Positions 24,861-37,644 of a stretch of DNA of 64,000 nucleotides are shown in pieces. Positions within the stretch are counted from its first letter, which is position 1; every line of letters starts with the position of its first letter. Made by a program: the position numbers and the translations under genes. The DNA comes from Sphagnum magellanicum (taxonomy: Eukaryota > Streptophyta > Sphagnopsida > Sphagnales > Sphagnaceae), in NCBI GenBank assembly GCA_021904315.1, contig CM038923.1, positions 8,748,038 through 8,812,037 of the forward strand, in the 5' to 3' direction. The notes under the pieces were generated by a model. That model saw only the letters and a list, made by a program, of their open reading frames with translations. It ran no database searches and was not told the origin of the DNA.

Positions 24861-25179
24861 ACCAAATGTGATGATAATCAAAAGACAACTCGAAGATGAT
24901 GTTGGAAAATGAATGTTCGTGCACACTCTTTGAAATGTTCTCCTAAAAACAATTTGTTCCTCTCTTTAATAGTTGTTCAAAGGGTGGGATGGAAGTTTGA
25001 ACAGTTGGAGGTAAAAGGTCATGAGCTCACCTAAAGTGAACCTAGAATGGATGTGGACCTAAATTATTAGCCCCTATAGCCCCCAATAACATTATTGACT
25101 TTCATTTTGTAATATGGTGTTTGATTTATTACTTCCCATTTTTTTAACATCTTTCTTTGTTTTAAAGTCATGTGTTCAG

Positions 25180-25290
25180 GTCATAATGCCCTAGGTTAAG
25201 AACATTACCAAAAGAAAGGCCATTGTAAGGTAGGAACTTTATGCATAACCCTTCTTCTAGTAGTGTCCTCAACCTAGGGCCTTACCTACC
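25180..25290. repeat. Hairpin MITE-like element, family A copy 2
   Basis: The left arm at about 25187-25209 (TGCCCTAGGTTAAGAACATT) faces the right arm at about 25262-25285 (GTCCTCAACCTAGGGCCTTA) as an imperfect inverse. The arm wording is the same as in the element at 80-207, so the two are family members. Confidence 0.6.
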
Positions 25291-25299
25291 CAATTAGCT

Positions 25300-27800
25300 T
25301 GCAAAGAATTTGCAATTGATAAGGATAATCATGCTCTGTATTATTGTTACACAATGGTTTCTAGGTGATGTCAAAGACACTATGAATCTTTCTCCCAAAT
25401 TTCCAATGAACTAAAAAACAATAACTTTAGATGCACATGCACTCACTACTAGTGTGATATTACTAACTACTAAACAATTGTATTAGAAAGACCATAGGCA
25501 TTTGAGTGGTAGATAGTTATTACAAAGTGGTCTCAGCTCAAAAATGCGATGGTATTTTAGGGACTTGTATGTGAGGTTTACATGCTAGATTGGAAGATGG
25601 GGTTTTTCTACATTTTAAATATAAAATAAAATATTATCATCATGTTATTTTTTGTACAAAAAAATTTTATAATTTCAATACATTAAAAAAATTTGTGGGT
25701 ACATGTAATTTTTTTTTAACACATAGGATTGAGTTGTGTATTTTACCTTGTTTGCACCCCTTATGCCTTATGTCTTCATTCATTGGTCATGAATATAATT
25801 AAAAATGATTACACCCAATGTTTATTAAATGCTATGAATAATTACATCTTGGCATTTCAAAAGCCTTTTGATTAGTTTAATGTTAATTACACTAAACATT
25901 AACATGAGTGCAGATTAGACGTTTTTGGGACGGCAAATACATGCAATGAGTTAGCAATGGAATGTGTAAATAAAAAAACTCTTGATATTTTGGTGATTCC
26001 AAATTGATGCCAAGGAAATCAAAGACTCTTTATTTTGGTAAAACAAACATGAAGCCATGTTCCCTTCTATGAATTTATTTCTATAATAAATTTTTGGCAT
26101 TATAAGTTCCTAGACAAAATGTGAGCAAATTTTTCTTGAATAATATTTTTACAAACTTATGTTATTCCCAACTATAAATCATCAATTTGGAATTGTTGAA
26201 ATTCATTAACAAAAACCAATTTGATGATCCTAAGGCTAGGTTCAATGTTTTCAAAAACATGGTGGATGTGATTGAACTTGAAATGAATTTGATGGAAAAG
26301 TTGAAATACGAATTTGATGATGATTTTGAACAAGAAAAAATTCATGATTTACATGATCAATAGGGGATGGGATGTTATCATCCATACTAAATTTAACTTT
26401 GAGTATATACATAGCAAATGAAACATTTGATGATAATACATTGAAACTTATAACATGTTGTACATTTCTTAATTGAAAACCTTTAAAAACAATTTATGCA
26501 TTATTTTTCAATCTGCTACCTTTTATGAAAATTGAAAAAACCATGAATTAATTTCAAATTGTGACATGGTTTTTAAAATAAAAATCCTTTAGATATAACC
26601 AAATGTTTTTAATTAAATAGTCTCATAAGGAACCTTTGAAATGGAAATATGAAACAACATAAATCAAATAAGGTAGGTGAATTCTTTAAAAACAAAAAAA
26701 TTGAATGATAATCAGGTATGGTAAGTTTGGATTTTGAAAGACCTAGAATTGCAATTCTTTATAAATTCAAATAACCACACAACATTAGTTTTTATGTATG
26801 ACAATGAAACCTCTAAATAAATTAAGAAAATTGGCCTAGTGTTTTAGGTTTAATTATAGGTGTAAAATCTTTCCCACATTCAAAAAGAAAGTGTATGAAC
26901 TCTCTCCTTCCTATGGCTTTTGATTTATGTATGTGCTAAAGTAAATGACAACTTTTGCCTCATGTTTTATGAAGGGTAAAACCACCCAAGTCTATGCAAA
27001 TATTTTTAAAGTGGAGGTTGCATTTATATATTGTTTTCTTCCAAGCCCCAAATTTGGAAATTATCTTTACCTTAGGCATTTACATTTTTGGTAGTGTTTC
27101 AAATTTTTCATGTTCAAACTATGGCTACTAAAAAATTAACATAATGAAAATTTTCTATGTCATGAAACCCTTTTGGTTATGAGGATATTTAATAAAAATA
27201 TTAAAATCAAATAATTTTATTATCTTTTTTTTTTTGAATGTGTAAGCAAAATATCTAAATGATATATTTAATCATAACAATTGAAATTTTAACAATGATA
27301 GACAATGAAAACAAACAAAGAAAAGACTAATGAACATTCCAAATTCAATTGTTGAAATTTATTCTTCATAATAAATGTGATTTTTTAAAATAAATGTATT
27401 TATAAGACACATCATAAATATGAATATCTTTTTTTAAAAAATCACATCTACTTTTTAAAAACAAAACAAAATTTACTCTTTTCTTTTCTTAAAACTCATC
27501 TATAATTTTTAAAAAGATTCTTAGTAAAGTCTATTGCAACATGGATAATGAAAAATTTGAAAATTTCAATGTTTGATATGATTTTACATTTTAAGTTCAT
27601 CTATAATCCACAAAAATTACAATCCACCTACTTATGTTTTCACCTAGCAAGGCAACAACTGTAGTTAATCAAATTGTGACAACTTCAAAATTTTCCAAGT
27701 AATTTTTCTTAATATTGTTTTCACAATTGCATTTATGTTGCCATGAAATCAATCAAGGTCTAAATCATAATTAGAATTAAAATCGGTTTTTTGGGTCTAT
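25300..27800. other. AT-rich spacer, no supportable gene
   Basis: Composition is strongly A/T with poly-A and poly-T runs. I recognise no domain on either strand. It borders the decayed hAT element and may include its left flank. Confidence 0.4.
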
Positions 27801-27839
27801 TTTAAGGTATGGTAAGACAATGTGAAAAGATAATGCAAG

Positions 27840-30800
27840 GTTGGACATGGTTTCAAGCTTGTTGCCAAATCAAATAGATCATCTGCAAGCATCCCTAGTT
27901 GATGACAATGTTAATGCTACTCCACTTAGGGGGACAACCTCTTCATCTGTAAATGTTTGTATGAAGACTTTAAATTTAGCCAATAGAAAAAGAGATAGAG
28001 CAAAAACTTTGTAGACTTTACATAAACAAGTCAAATTTTGGGCTATTTATAGTCACAAATCTATTCCATGGGCCTTTTTTGTTGTAAACAATGGAGATTT
28101 TCCCAATTGTGAAAAACAATTGAGGTGTAGCATTTGTTTTCCCCATATTATCCCCATGTCTTTGATTGGGAAGAAAATGAAAAGGAAAAAAATCATTAAC
28201 ATATTACATACAACCCCTTCTTTGGGACAAGTGTTATGAAAAGACATGTTGAATTTGAACATCTTGAGCTCTTAATTACCTTTGTTGAAGAAACTACTCC
28301 TATAGAAAATATTTCAAAGTCATAAACAACGATTACAAATGCCAGTGAGGGTTGTAGGGTTATGTAGCTAACCAAAAAACACTCCAGAATAGCTTCGGGT
28401 GCAATTTTCAGTATTCTTTGGGAGCAAAACTTTTTACAAAAAGTTGGATGAAACTTGGAAATTATTCATGGAGGGCATATTCATAATCAAGGTACCCAAA
28501 AAGACGATCTAATAAAAAAAAACTACAAAGGACTATTTTGAATTTTTATTACATTTACTATTTCATGACTATAGGGCATTGGTATTGACTATAACTAGAA
28601 TGATGTCATGTTAATCTATTAAAAAAAAAAGAATAAATTGGATATAATATAGATGTCGTTTTGAGTCCTTTTAAATAATTTGAATCAATTTTATTTTAAT
28701 TGTAATTTTCATCTTAAAGGAATCAAAAGGAATGTATTAAACAATGCAATTGACTTCAATTTTCTTTTATGGATAAGTAATGCATACATTTAGTATATTT
28801 GGCAATGTTCATATATGCATTTGATTAAATAATATATGATATAGAATTTTTAAAGGCTATAAAATCCATTTTGAAAGGGCATTAAGGAAAATGATTCCCC
28901 TTTTCTTTTTTCCCATTTGGTTGATTTTTTGTATTCACTAGGCTTAAAATTTGTGGCCCCAAGTGTTGCCAAAATGTGTAGGAATTTTTCATGTAAGAAA
29001 ACATGTTAAATTGTATATAAAAACTTATGTACTTATTTTCTGCATTTTTGGTGTTTTACCAAAATACTTATGCATGATTACATACACATGTGAAAGATCA
29101 TCACACCATGAAAATTATCACAATTTGAATTATCCAATATCTTTCACTTAAATTTATTCCATTTAGATTTTATATTTGGAATATGGCAAAAACAAAGTCC
29201 TTGAGTCTTGTGGTCAAAAAGTGGTACCCTAATTATGAATATGCATTGGAAAACTTAATCTTGTTCATCACAAAAGGGTTTTTTCCATTGAACACACATG
29301 TGAAAATATTTGGATGCAGAAGTTGGCCTTGAGGTTGGATTCGAAACTTGTTTTCCCTTCTCAAAGGACATTGTCTAAAAAGATTTTTCCATTTATGGTT
29401 ATGTGTTGTGTAGATTTGTATGTCCAACTTCAACTTGACACTACACCTACAATCACATCTATTTTTGATTTGTGGATGAATAGAAACCAACAAGATACTT
29501 TTGTTTTTATTGTTAACTTTTTATCAGTTGATTGGAAGCTTCATCATTGGCCTTTTTGAGGCTAATGACACTATGGGCATGGGGTTGGCAAGACAATTGA
29601 AGGCACTGTTGGAGAAATTTGGGTTCAAATCTAAGGTGTTGTGCTCTATGAAAGATAAAGGCACTAACTTGTGAAGCATGACCACTACCTTAAAATCAAT
29701 GATTTCATGTGAGGCCCTAAATTTGCCTCAACCCTTTGATGGAGCATGTTTTGGACATGTTATGAACAAGGCTACTCAATATGCAACCAATGATTTGGCA
29801 CCAATTAGTGTGAAATCTACACAATAATTTTTCCAATCATGCATCATTTAGTTACAAAAATAAGGTATGTTGAAAATAAATCTTTTGCAAATCAAGTAAT
29901 TTTCAGTTGTGAAAAATACAACAAAATTGATTTCCTTTTGTCATTGTACATTATAGGCAAAGGACCAAAGAATGGAGGTGAGCATGCATTAAATCTGGTT
30001 TGCCTGAATGCAAACTAACAACTCTAATGAAGATTCAGTTTGCTTCAAAAGTTGCTAGGTTTCAATAATGCGTAACCTATAAAGAGGTAATTGTCATGTG
30101 TTATGGTTGTTAGATAGAGGCTTTAGCTAACTAGATCCCTTTAGCACAAACTTGGGCAATTGTTGAAGCAATTTGTGATGTTTTTTTTCCCATCATGACT
30201 ACATGTGTAGTCAACTATTGCTATGGGTACTGGTTGTTATCAGATGCCCTAGCTTCTCTAATCAAATTGTATGTGAAGTTATTCGAAGAGAGATTGGAGT
30301 TATAAGTAGAAATTGATACCATTGAAGAAATGGATATGCACATGAAGATGAAGCAATTGGGTGCCAACATGCGAGGGCAAGTAACTATTGTCCTTGACTT
30401 TGTGTTTTCTTTCAAACCCACTAAACTTGACAACATGGTCATTCTTATGTTGGATCTTCAATTCAAGGATTTGAGTTTAATGGTAAACTATTTGGCCATT
30501 CTTTTGCAATTGAAATTGCTATTGCATATGACAAAGAGTTTCTCCTTCCTACCTTGAAGACATTGTACCAAAAGTACCATGGTTAGTCTAGTACTTCTTC
30601 CATTGTTGTGTAAGAACCTATGCATAATCCAATTTTTGGAGTGGGAGTGTATGAAGAGGAGATTTGTTTTGTACAAGTAAGTTTTAATTCTTTTACTTCT
30701 TTGGAAACACTTTGAATTCATTTGTTCTTGTTTGCACACTTGAAATTAACTTTTGTTACAACTTATTTGTGTAAATTTAGGTTCAACGACAATTCTTTTG

Positions 30801-31195
30801 TTTTTGAACATTTGAAGTGCCTTTGGAAGAGGTGGAAGACCTTCTTCTTTGGTGGTCAAAGCATGAAGGATAATTTTCAATAGTTGTTAAGTTGACTAAA
30901 GCAATTCTAGGCATACCAAGTAACTAAATTGAAACAAAGAGACTATCAAGTATTTTCATAGGTCTTTGTCATTGTCACTTTGGTTCAAAGAACCTAGATC
31001 TTTTGGTCCTTTCAATCAAGAACTCGCTTGATGATCCCATAGTTGGATTGGAAGTTAAAGGAGGATCATTAAAAGGTATGGATGAATTTGGTGAGGTTGA
31101 GGAGGAGATATTAGATTTGTTAGATGTCAAATTTCCTAATGAGGTTGAAGGCTATGTGGAAAAATGTGTTTGGATTTGGGACATGTTTCCATGAT
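27840..31195 (+). pseudogene. Decayed hAT-superfamily DNA transposase
   Basis: Pieces in different frames appear in the order of a plant hAT transposase. A BED-type finger comes first (RCSICFPH at about 28120, then TPSLGTSVMKRHVEFEH near 28218-28262). The RNase H-like core follows: FDLWMNRNQQDTF at 29467, shifted one base near 29550 to GLFEANDTMG and KVLCSMKDKGTNL. Then come CEALNLPQPFDGACFGH (29710-29760), LDLQFKDLSL near 30453 and the hATC dimerisation domain (LLLWWSKHEG, then AILGIPSN at about 30846-30935). It carries several stops and at least one frameshift. I did not find terminal inverted repeats or an 8-bp duplication. Confidence 0.8.
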
Positions 31196-31439
31196 TTGTG
31201 ATAATGTTTAGTTCATTTCACACATGGAACCTTCTTAGTTTTGATTTAGCTCCCTTATTCTGACTTATGACTTTTATGGAGGCATTAGGTCTACGATCAT
31301 AGTGGACATCTTGTGAATTTTGTCAAAGTTTTGCATGATTTGGCATCTTCTTTACATAAGATTCTAAGTTTTCATTTTTTTTCTATTTTTCAGTTTTTTT
31401 GCTTGTTGATTTGTTAATGTTCTTTTGGTTTTACATGAC

Positions 31440-31650
31440 ATTACATTGTGTGTAAAAACAGTGTATGTGTAAATCATTTACACTTACACTATTTTTACAT
31501 GGCCTAAAATTATTTACATGGCTTTACACTTACATGTTTCAAGTTTGTCAATTACACTTACATTAGTTATTACACTTACACTTATCTAGCGTATAAAACG
31601 AAAATTTGAAAAAAATTACACTTACACAGAGTGTAAGTTCTAAACCATAT
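31440..31650. repeat. Cluster of TTACACTTACA words with a palindrome
   Basis: At least five copies of (T)TACACTTACA-like words lie within 200 bp. There is a perfect 17-bp palindrome GTGTAAATCATTTACAC at 31467-31483 and an inverted GTGTAAGT near 31630. It does not look like a coding sequence. It may be a simple repeat or the end of a transposon. Confidence 0.5.
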
Positions 31651-31659
31651 ACATGCACA

Positions 31660-34463
31660 ACACTGGTTTAAATCCTTAAGGTGGGGCATTCCTAGAAGAA
31701 AAGGCTTAGGTTGAATCCATTTTGAAAATGTCTCCCTGGCATGGGAGTAGCATAGATCCTATGCACACTATATAAGAGTGGGAGGGATCTTATACCAACT
31801 TAAACCTTACATTTCGTAGTAGCTATAAGCTTTCTCTTACTTAAGGAGTAGTTGTAAGTTCTTTTTACTAGGAGGGCTATTCTAAGAAATAAGGTTTTGT
31901 TTTCTATTTCTATGTTGTTGTTGTTGTTCCTTTTGTGTAACAAGTTTTCATCACAATACCTATTGTACATTTGGAGCTTTGGCTCAAAAAGATAGTTACT
32001 ATCACAAGGGGGCCGGGGAGGTGCTTTCTCTTCCACGAATGTGACCATAAGTATAGGAAACCATCAAAAGTTCAGGATTCCAACCAACCCTATCCATATA
32101 TCGAGAGGTAAAGTATGAAGTAAATAAAAAAAGAAAGGCACATTAGTAAACATGATGACCAACTTTTTCTGCTTTTCATGTAGTCTAGCAACCTTTTATT
32201 CTTCCTCATGTTGGTAATTTGTTTTTGAACATTTAACAAACCGATTGTCTCCTGATTGTAAGTCTCCAACATTAATGTTGCCTGTAAGTCTGCAAACCAT
32301 TTTGGAAATTTGCAACAAGAATCTTTAGAAAAGTATAAGTGTAACAAGTTTCTAACTTTAGGGTTTTGAGTGTGAATAGAAAGTGGTTTTAGGGTTTTTC
32401 AAGGAAGCATGTTTTTTTTTTTGTTGGCGGCTGGGAGTTTTTGCTCTCAACGGCATGGAAACAAGGAAAATCATCGAATGGAAATGTGGTGGTGTTTGAT
32501 AACATTGGAACCTTTATGTCGATTTCTTTTGTTTGGTATGTATGTGTTGTTGTTGGACGTAAGATGACTGTGTGGCAAGGGTGTTGCCAAATGAAGTGCG
32601 TTTGGCGGAAATCTCACGGTGCAACGACAGAAGGATGTGCAGTAGTGCAGATAAGTAGTGTGGATTTTGGCTTTTAGTTTTTAAAGAGGTTGTGGAAGAT
32701 TGGTTTTTAGATCTTTGTTTTGAATGGAAGTATAAAAAAATTCACTACGCAATGTACTCAGGGAGGCAGAATTTCTATTTAAGGGTTGGTATTGATGTTG
32801 ATGAAGGGGATGATGAGAAGTTTAGAGGTCTTGAAAGCAGCTAAAAAATCTTCTCAAAGTGTGTGTTTGGGTTGATTTGTATCTGGGTTTTGTTGGCTTG
32901 CATTTCATGAAAAAATACCATGATTTTTGGGAACTCTGAAGAACTGCAATAGTCCATTGAAGTTATAGGGTTAATCATACAAAGGAGGATTGTGGTTCTT
33001 TGTAAGACTTTTTGAAGTAGTCAATGGGGGAAGTGGATATGTGTTATCTTCCTATTTTTATGCTTTGTCAAGTGGAGGGATGGTGTAGGAACATTGGATT
33101 ATGTGATTTTTGTGGGTTGAGGGATTTATGTCACTGAATGTGAACAAGAACTTGAGTTCCCATGGATGTCCAATGTGGTCTTGGGTTTGTGTTGTCTGAA
33201 GACTTTGAAAAGATGAAAGAAAGCCAGTGGGCTCGAGAGAAAGATCAGAGCAGTCTAACCCCTTAGAAACCTCAAGCCTCTCTTTGATGAAGAAGGTAGT
33301 GTCTTATGTGGCTACTAGAGAGAACTTGGGTGGTCTTTGGCTCATGCTGGTGTGAAACTCTGAGAATGTATTTGCTATTCAATATGTATATGATTTGTAT
33401 TTTGTTTGTCTTATGCCCTAGTTTTTTGTCACATAAGGGTATAGGAACCATGAAGTTGTGCAAGTAAGGCAAATCCAAAATTGGGAGTGAAATTCCTTCA
33501 TTCGAGGATTGGTTCTGTGAAGAAGTAGGAACAATGAAGCCATGGTTCAAGTATGGCAAATGTAAAATTGGTAGTGAAAGTCATTCCTTTGAGGACTAGT
33601 TTTGTAGGGGAAAAAATTGGGAGTTTAGTCCCCCAACTTTCTTCCATGTACTTTGTTCATTCCCAATTTTGATCTCATCACCAATTTTTCCAAAATTATG
33701 GCTCCTCATTAGACTTACAAGTGACTTTAATATATCCAAGATTTCTAAGCAACCTTTGCAACTTAGGTAAGAAATCAGAACAAATTTTTTTTTGTGAAAG
33801 TTTAAAAATTTTGAAGCAATCTGAGAGCAATTCTATTACCACCAATAGCATAATGGATTGTAAACTATAATTTGAATGAAGTTCAAGTTTTAACTAATGT
33901 GAAATTGAGTTTGGATTTTAAAATATCATTATTAGAAGAGAATGTGGTTTTTTTTTTTTTTTTTGAGACAAAAGGTTGTGATTTGTGATACATGACACAT
34001 GGCTCATGACAAGTGACAAGCACATGACACATGTGTCAGGTAAAATTTATGGTTTCATCAATTACAATTTATAGTATGTGGTGTTATTGTGACATATATT
34101 GTGTTAAAGTTGCAATTTGACATTAAATTATGACACATAAATTATAATTATCCAAAAGTCATGGGATTAGGGGGCAATGATGGCCAGTTTTGGCATAATA
34201 GGGCATCAAACACATAGCTCTGAATGAAAATTTTACAAAACGAAATGACTGGGATCCAAACTAGTTTTTTCACCAATTTTGGTGTAGACTAAGTTTCATC
34301 CTATCTCTCCCTTTTCCTAAGCGATTCCACTGCTCCTACATATGTTTTCATTGCTCCTACCTATACATCTACTATAATTACTCTCGACCCTTGTGCATGA
34401 AATGCTGAGTTTCAGCATTTTATACTGAGATTTAACAAAGTTTCATTATTTTGTGGATACCAC
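31660..34463. other. AT-rich spacer, no supportable gene
   Basis: Short ORFs such as 32441-32677 have no recognisable domain and no conserved-looking composition. A GGTGGGGCATTCC word at about 31681 recalls the hairpin family at 783-862, without a clear partner arm. Confidence 0.4.
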
Positions 34464-34684
34464 TGAAAGAGGGATAATGACTCTCTGTGACATAGTAGGG
34501 GGCATGGTGGGCTCCTCTGTTTGGATGCATATTAGAAAAGCTCACAATTCTCTAGCCCAAATTCAACATTCTTTAGTTTTTTTTTGAGCGCTTCTCGATG
34601 GTTAAGATGGAAATATGCTCTAATTTAGAGGATCAGTAGATCTCCAAGTTGAGCGAATCCTCTCTAATTGTTTACATGATATAG

Positions 34685-36175
34685 AAATCAGGGCGTGGCG
34701 CGCGTTTAGGGCTCGGAAAATTCAAAAGCAACAAACCGAGCTCTAGCGACGGTGGCGCCAAAGTTTTCTCTTCGGCAAGCAAGGAGGTTTCGTCGGCTAC
34801 CAACGGATCTTCTAATCCGCCAGAGCAAGGCTCCTGCAAAGCTCCCGTCGCGTTGAGCACTCTCCTCCCGGAAAGCTTGCCCAGCAAAAAAGGGAAGAAC
34901 GTAGGACAAGCGCCGACAGACCTAGCTGCACCCAGTGAATCGAAGAGATGCCAATCTCCAAGCAAGGACGCGCAACCAACCACTGCACGGAGCGATGGAG
35001 AATCGGGCGAAGGCCGCTTCCAACGGCCATCTTCACCAATCAGACATCGGGATGCTTCAATGCAATTCGTAAAGGGCGCAACCGGGGCATCTGGAAGCTC
35101 CTCCCAACCTCAGGTACCTCCAAAGAGCTCTCTCCCCCTTCCCCGCATTTTAAAACTGTTCTTTGTAGTGGCGGGCCAAGGACCGAGCTTGGAGAACCTG
35201 GGCGTTATTGCTGAAAGGCCGGTAGCGAAAGAGGACCTCTCAGCCGCCAGAGGAAAAGATCCAAGTGAGAGAACCGAGTCAAGAAGGAGATCGAACACCT
35301 TCTCAGCCACTCCCCCCAACCCAGCTTTGATCACGCGTCTAGGCAGCGGACCAGGAACGACCGCCCCCACAGGAATGGACCCCCAAGGCCCATCGCCGAT
35401 AGATTATAGTTTGGAATTAGAAGCGGAGTTCCCACAAGATATGGTGATCGAAATGCAAGGTAACGCTGCCAAAAAAGCTCGTAGAACTATAATCGGACGC
35501 ACCTTGGGGGGGAGAACAACATTTAAAGCTTTGCATGAATGTCTAAAACTCCACCTTCCGATGTTTTACACTTCAACCACACTTCTAACACGGGGCTACT
35601 TCCTGATCCTCTTTGAGAACGAGGAAGGAACCATTTCAACAAGGAAACTTACAATAGTAGAATGGAGCGGGCTTAGCCTCTCCTTCTCAAGATTCTCACC
35701 AAACTTTGATGCAAATGCGCAAGGAGCGAAAACGCTCCTCATGCATACGATAAAGGCACAATTTCCAGACCTGCATGAGCAATTCCGGAATGCCAAATCT
35801 CTTACCATCATGGCAAGCAAGCTTGGCGAGGTCATGGACATTGAAGCCGTCGACTCATATATCAAGAGGCCGGCCGGCCCCATGGTAACGGTAGAGGTCC
35901 AGGATATCTCCAAGCTCGCGGGATTCATCAGACTCCCATCCATGGCGGAAGGAGCAGCAACCATAAACACAATACGGCAAAAGATTCTCTACTTTGGCCT
36001 TCCAAACCAGTGCAGGAGGTGTTGTAAATTTGGACACCATGTCCGAGCTTGCAACACGAGCAAAACCAGTCCTGGAGAAGGACCAACGCAACACAACCCT
36101 CCCCCGGGTGCGAGCACAAAGGAGGATCTGGACCCACGAAAAGAAGTTCAAGGTGCGACCCGCGCAAGCAAATAG
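34685..36175 (+). pseudogene. LINE ORF1: nucleic-acid-binding protein with a zinc knuckle
   Basis: The frame is open from 34685 with no ATG early on, so the start codon seems lost. A DUF4283-like core (LHLPMFYTSTTLLTRGYFL, WSGLSLSFSRFSPNFD, ASKLGEVMDIEAV) is followed by CRRCCKFGHHVRAC at about 36012-36053, a perfect C-x2-C-x4-H-x4-C knuckle. It should bind the element RNA. A stop ends the frame at 36175, and similar low-complexity sequence continues in another frame to 37645. Confidence 0.8.
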
Positions 36176-36540
36176 AAGCCGCCCTCAAGAATTCCATCGG
36201 ACACACATGTTAAGAGGAGTGGTAGAATGTGGGCTGACGCATTGGCAACTACGGGCCCCCCCTTGGACTGTCTCTCAACCAGCCGGACAGGTAAACCCTC
36301 ATATTGAAAGTGTAGTGCAAGTCTTTAGCCAAAGGAGACCGACGAGCAATGACCTCAGGAACCAGGAAATGTCAGAACCATCAGAACCCCCAGCTCGCCT
36401 CAAGAGCGATACCCAATTGGAAGCGGAGCAACTCACAGCAGGAGGTCCCACACCAAACGCCAAGCTCAACTTCAGAATCCCAAGGCTGAAAGGAACACAG
36501 GCACAAACATCAGAGGCGAACGCCAATTCGTTTGCCAGTC

Positions 36541-36788
36541 TAGGGGAAGGAAACAAAGAGGCCATGCCAGTCCAGGGGAAGGAAACAAAGAGGCCATGCC
36601 AGTCCAGGGGAAGGAAACAAAGAGGCCATGCCAGTCCAGGGGAAGGAAACAAAGAGGCCATGCCAGTCCAGGGGAAGGAAACAAAGAGGCCATGCCAGTC
36701 CAGGGGAAGGAAACAAAGAGGCCATGCCAGTCCAGGGGAAGGAAACAAAGAGGCCATGCCAGTCCAGGGGAAGGAAACAAAGAGGCCG
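36541..36788 (+). repeat. 32-bp minisatellite in the LINE, about 7.7 copies
   Basis: The unit starting GGAAACAAAGAGGCCATGCC, followed by AGTCCAGGGGAA, is repeated at an exact 32-bp step (GCCATGCCAG at 36561, 36593, 36625, 36657, 36689, 36721, 36753). Because 32 is not a multiple of three, each frame reads a peptide repeating every three units, and both strands stay open. The copies are nearly identical. Confidence 0.95.
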
Positions 36789-37644
36789 AGCGACACATCA
36801 GGCCCCAAGTGGAAATAATGGAAGGATGGTCCTTCCAAGGGAAAAAAAGACACATTCCTAAACTGGCCTCGCCCAGACAGGAAACAACTCAGCTTTTTTT
36901 TCACACCCTGCAACGGGATGCCAGACCAGGAGGGAAGAGAGGCCTAATGCACTCAGAGGTGCACCCCTCCTTCTTCACCTCGTTAGGCATTCCAGCCCCG
37001 CCAAACAAAGAGCCCTTCAGAACCAGAATCTGGCTAGTCTTGGTCAGAGAGAAGAATTCTCAGAAAGAGACGTTGGTGCACTCCAAAAACCAAGCTTTGC
37101 CGAGCCTCCCGTTGAGCATCAGGATCACGGGGCCAGCCGAAGCAGCGGAAGTGGAATGGTCCCCTAGTTCGGCTTGGGCAGACCTCATCCAACGCATAGA
37201 GTTAGAACTAGAAGAGAAAATACTAAAGTTCAAATTCAGCATCACCAAAAAACCCCAACTGGAATGGGTATGGCAGGAAGAGCTAAGCAGAGGAGGGATG
37301 GAATGCACCATCCTTGCCTACATTGACACGGGATCAAGCGCGCTAAGTGTCCAGAGCAAGCGGCATCTGCATTGGAAGGTCTTGGAACATACTTCTAGCA
37401 TGAACAATGAAGTTGAGTTTGCCGCCCCGGCGCACAACCTACTAAGGAAAATCGATGTGGGGAACATGACTCGCCAGGCACACAAAAATCGCACGGCGAG
37501 CATTCTAGCCTCTTCGCAGGTGGCAAGGAAAAAACGGTTCACTAAGCTAGATCTTTATGTTGCTGATGACCTTTTAGAAGGGCAGTATAGACCCAACACA
37601 CACCGACCACAAGGCGGAGAGCGAGGACCAAAAGCCTTCATCTA

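Noticed and set aside
36299..36913. 204-residue minus-strand ORF with repeated FPWTGMASLF-type peptides
   Set aside because: It is the reverse reading of the 32-bp minisatellite in the LINE, and the coding strand of the element is plus.
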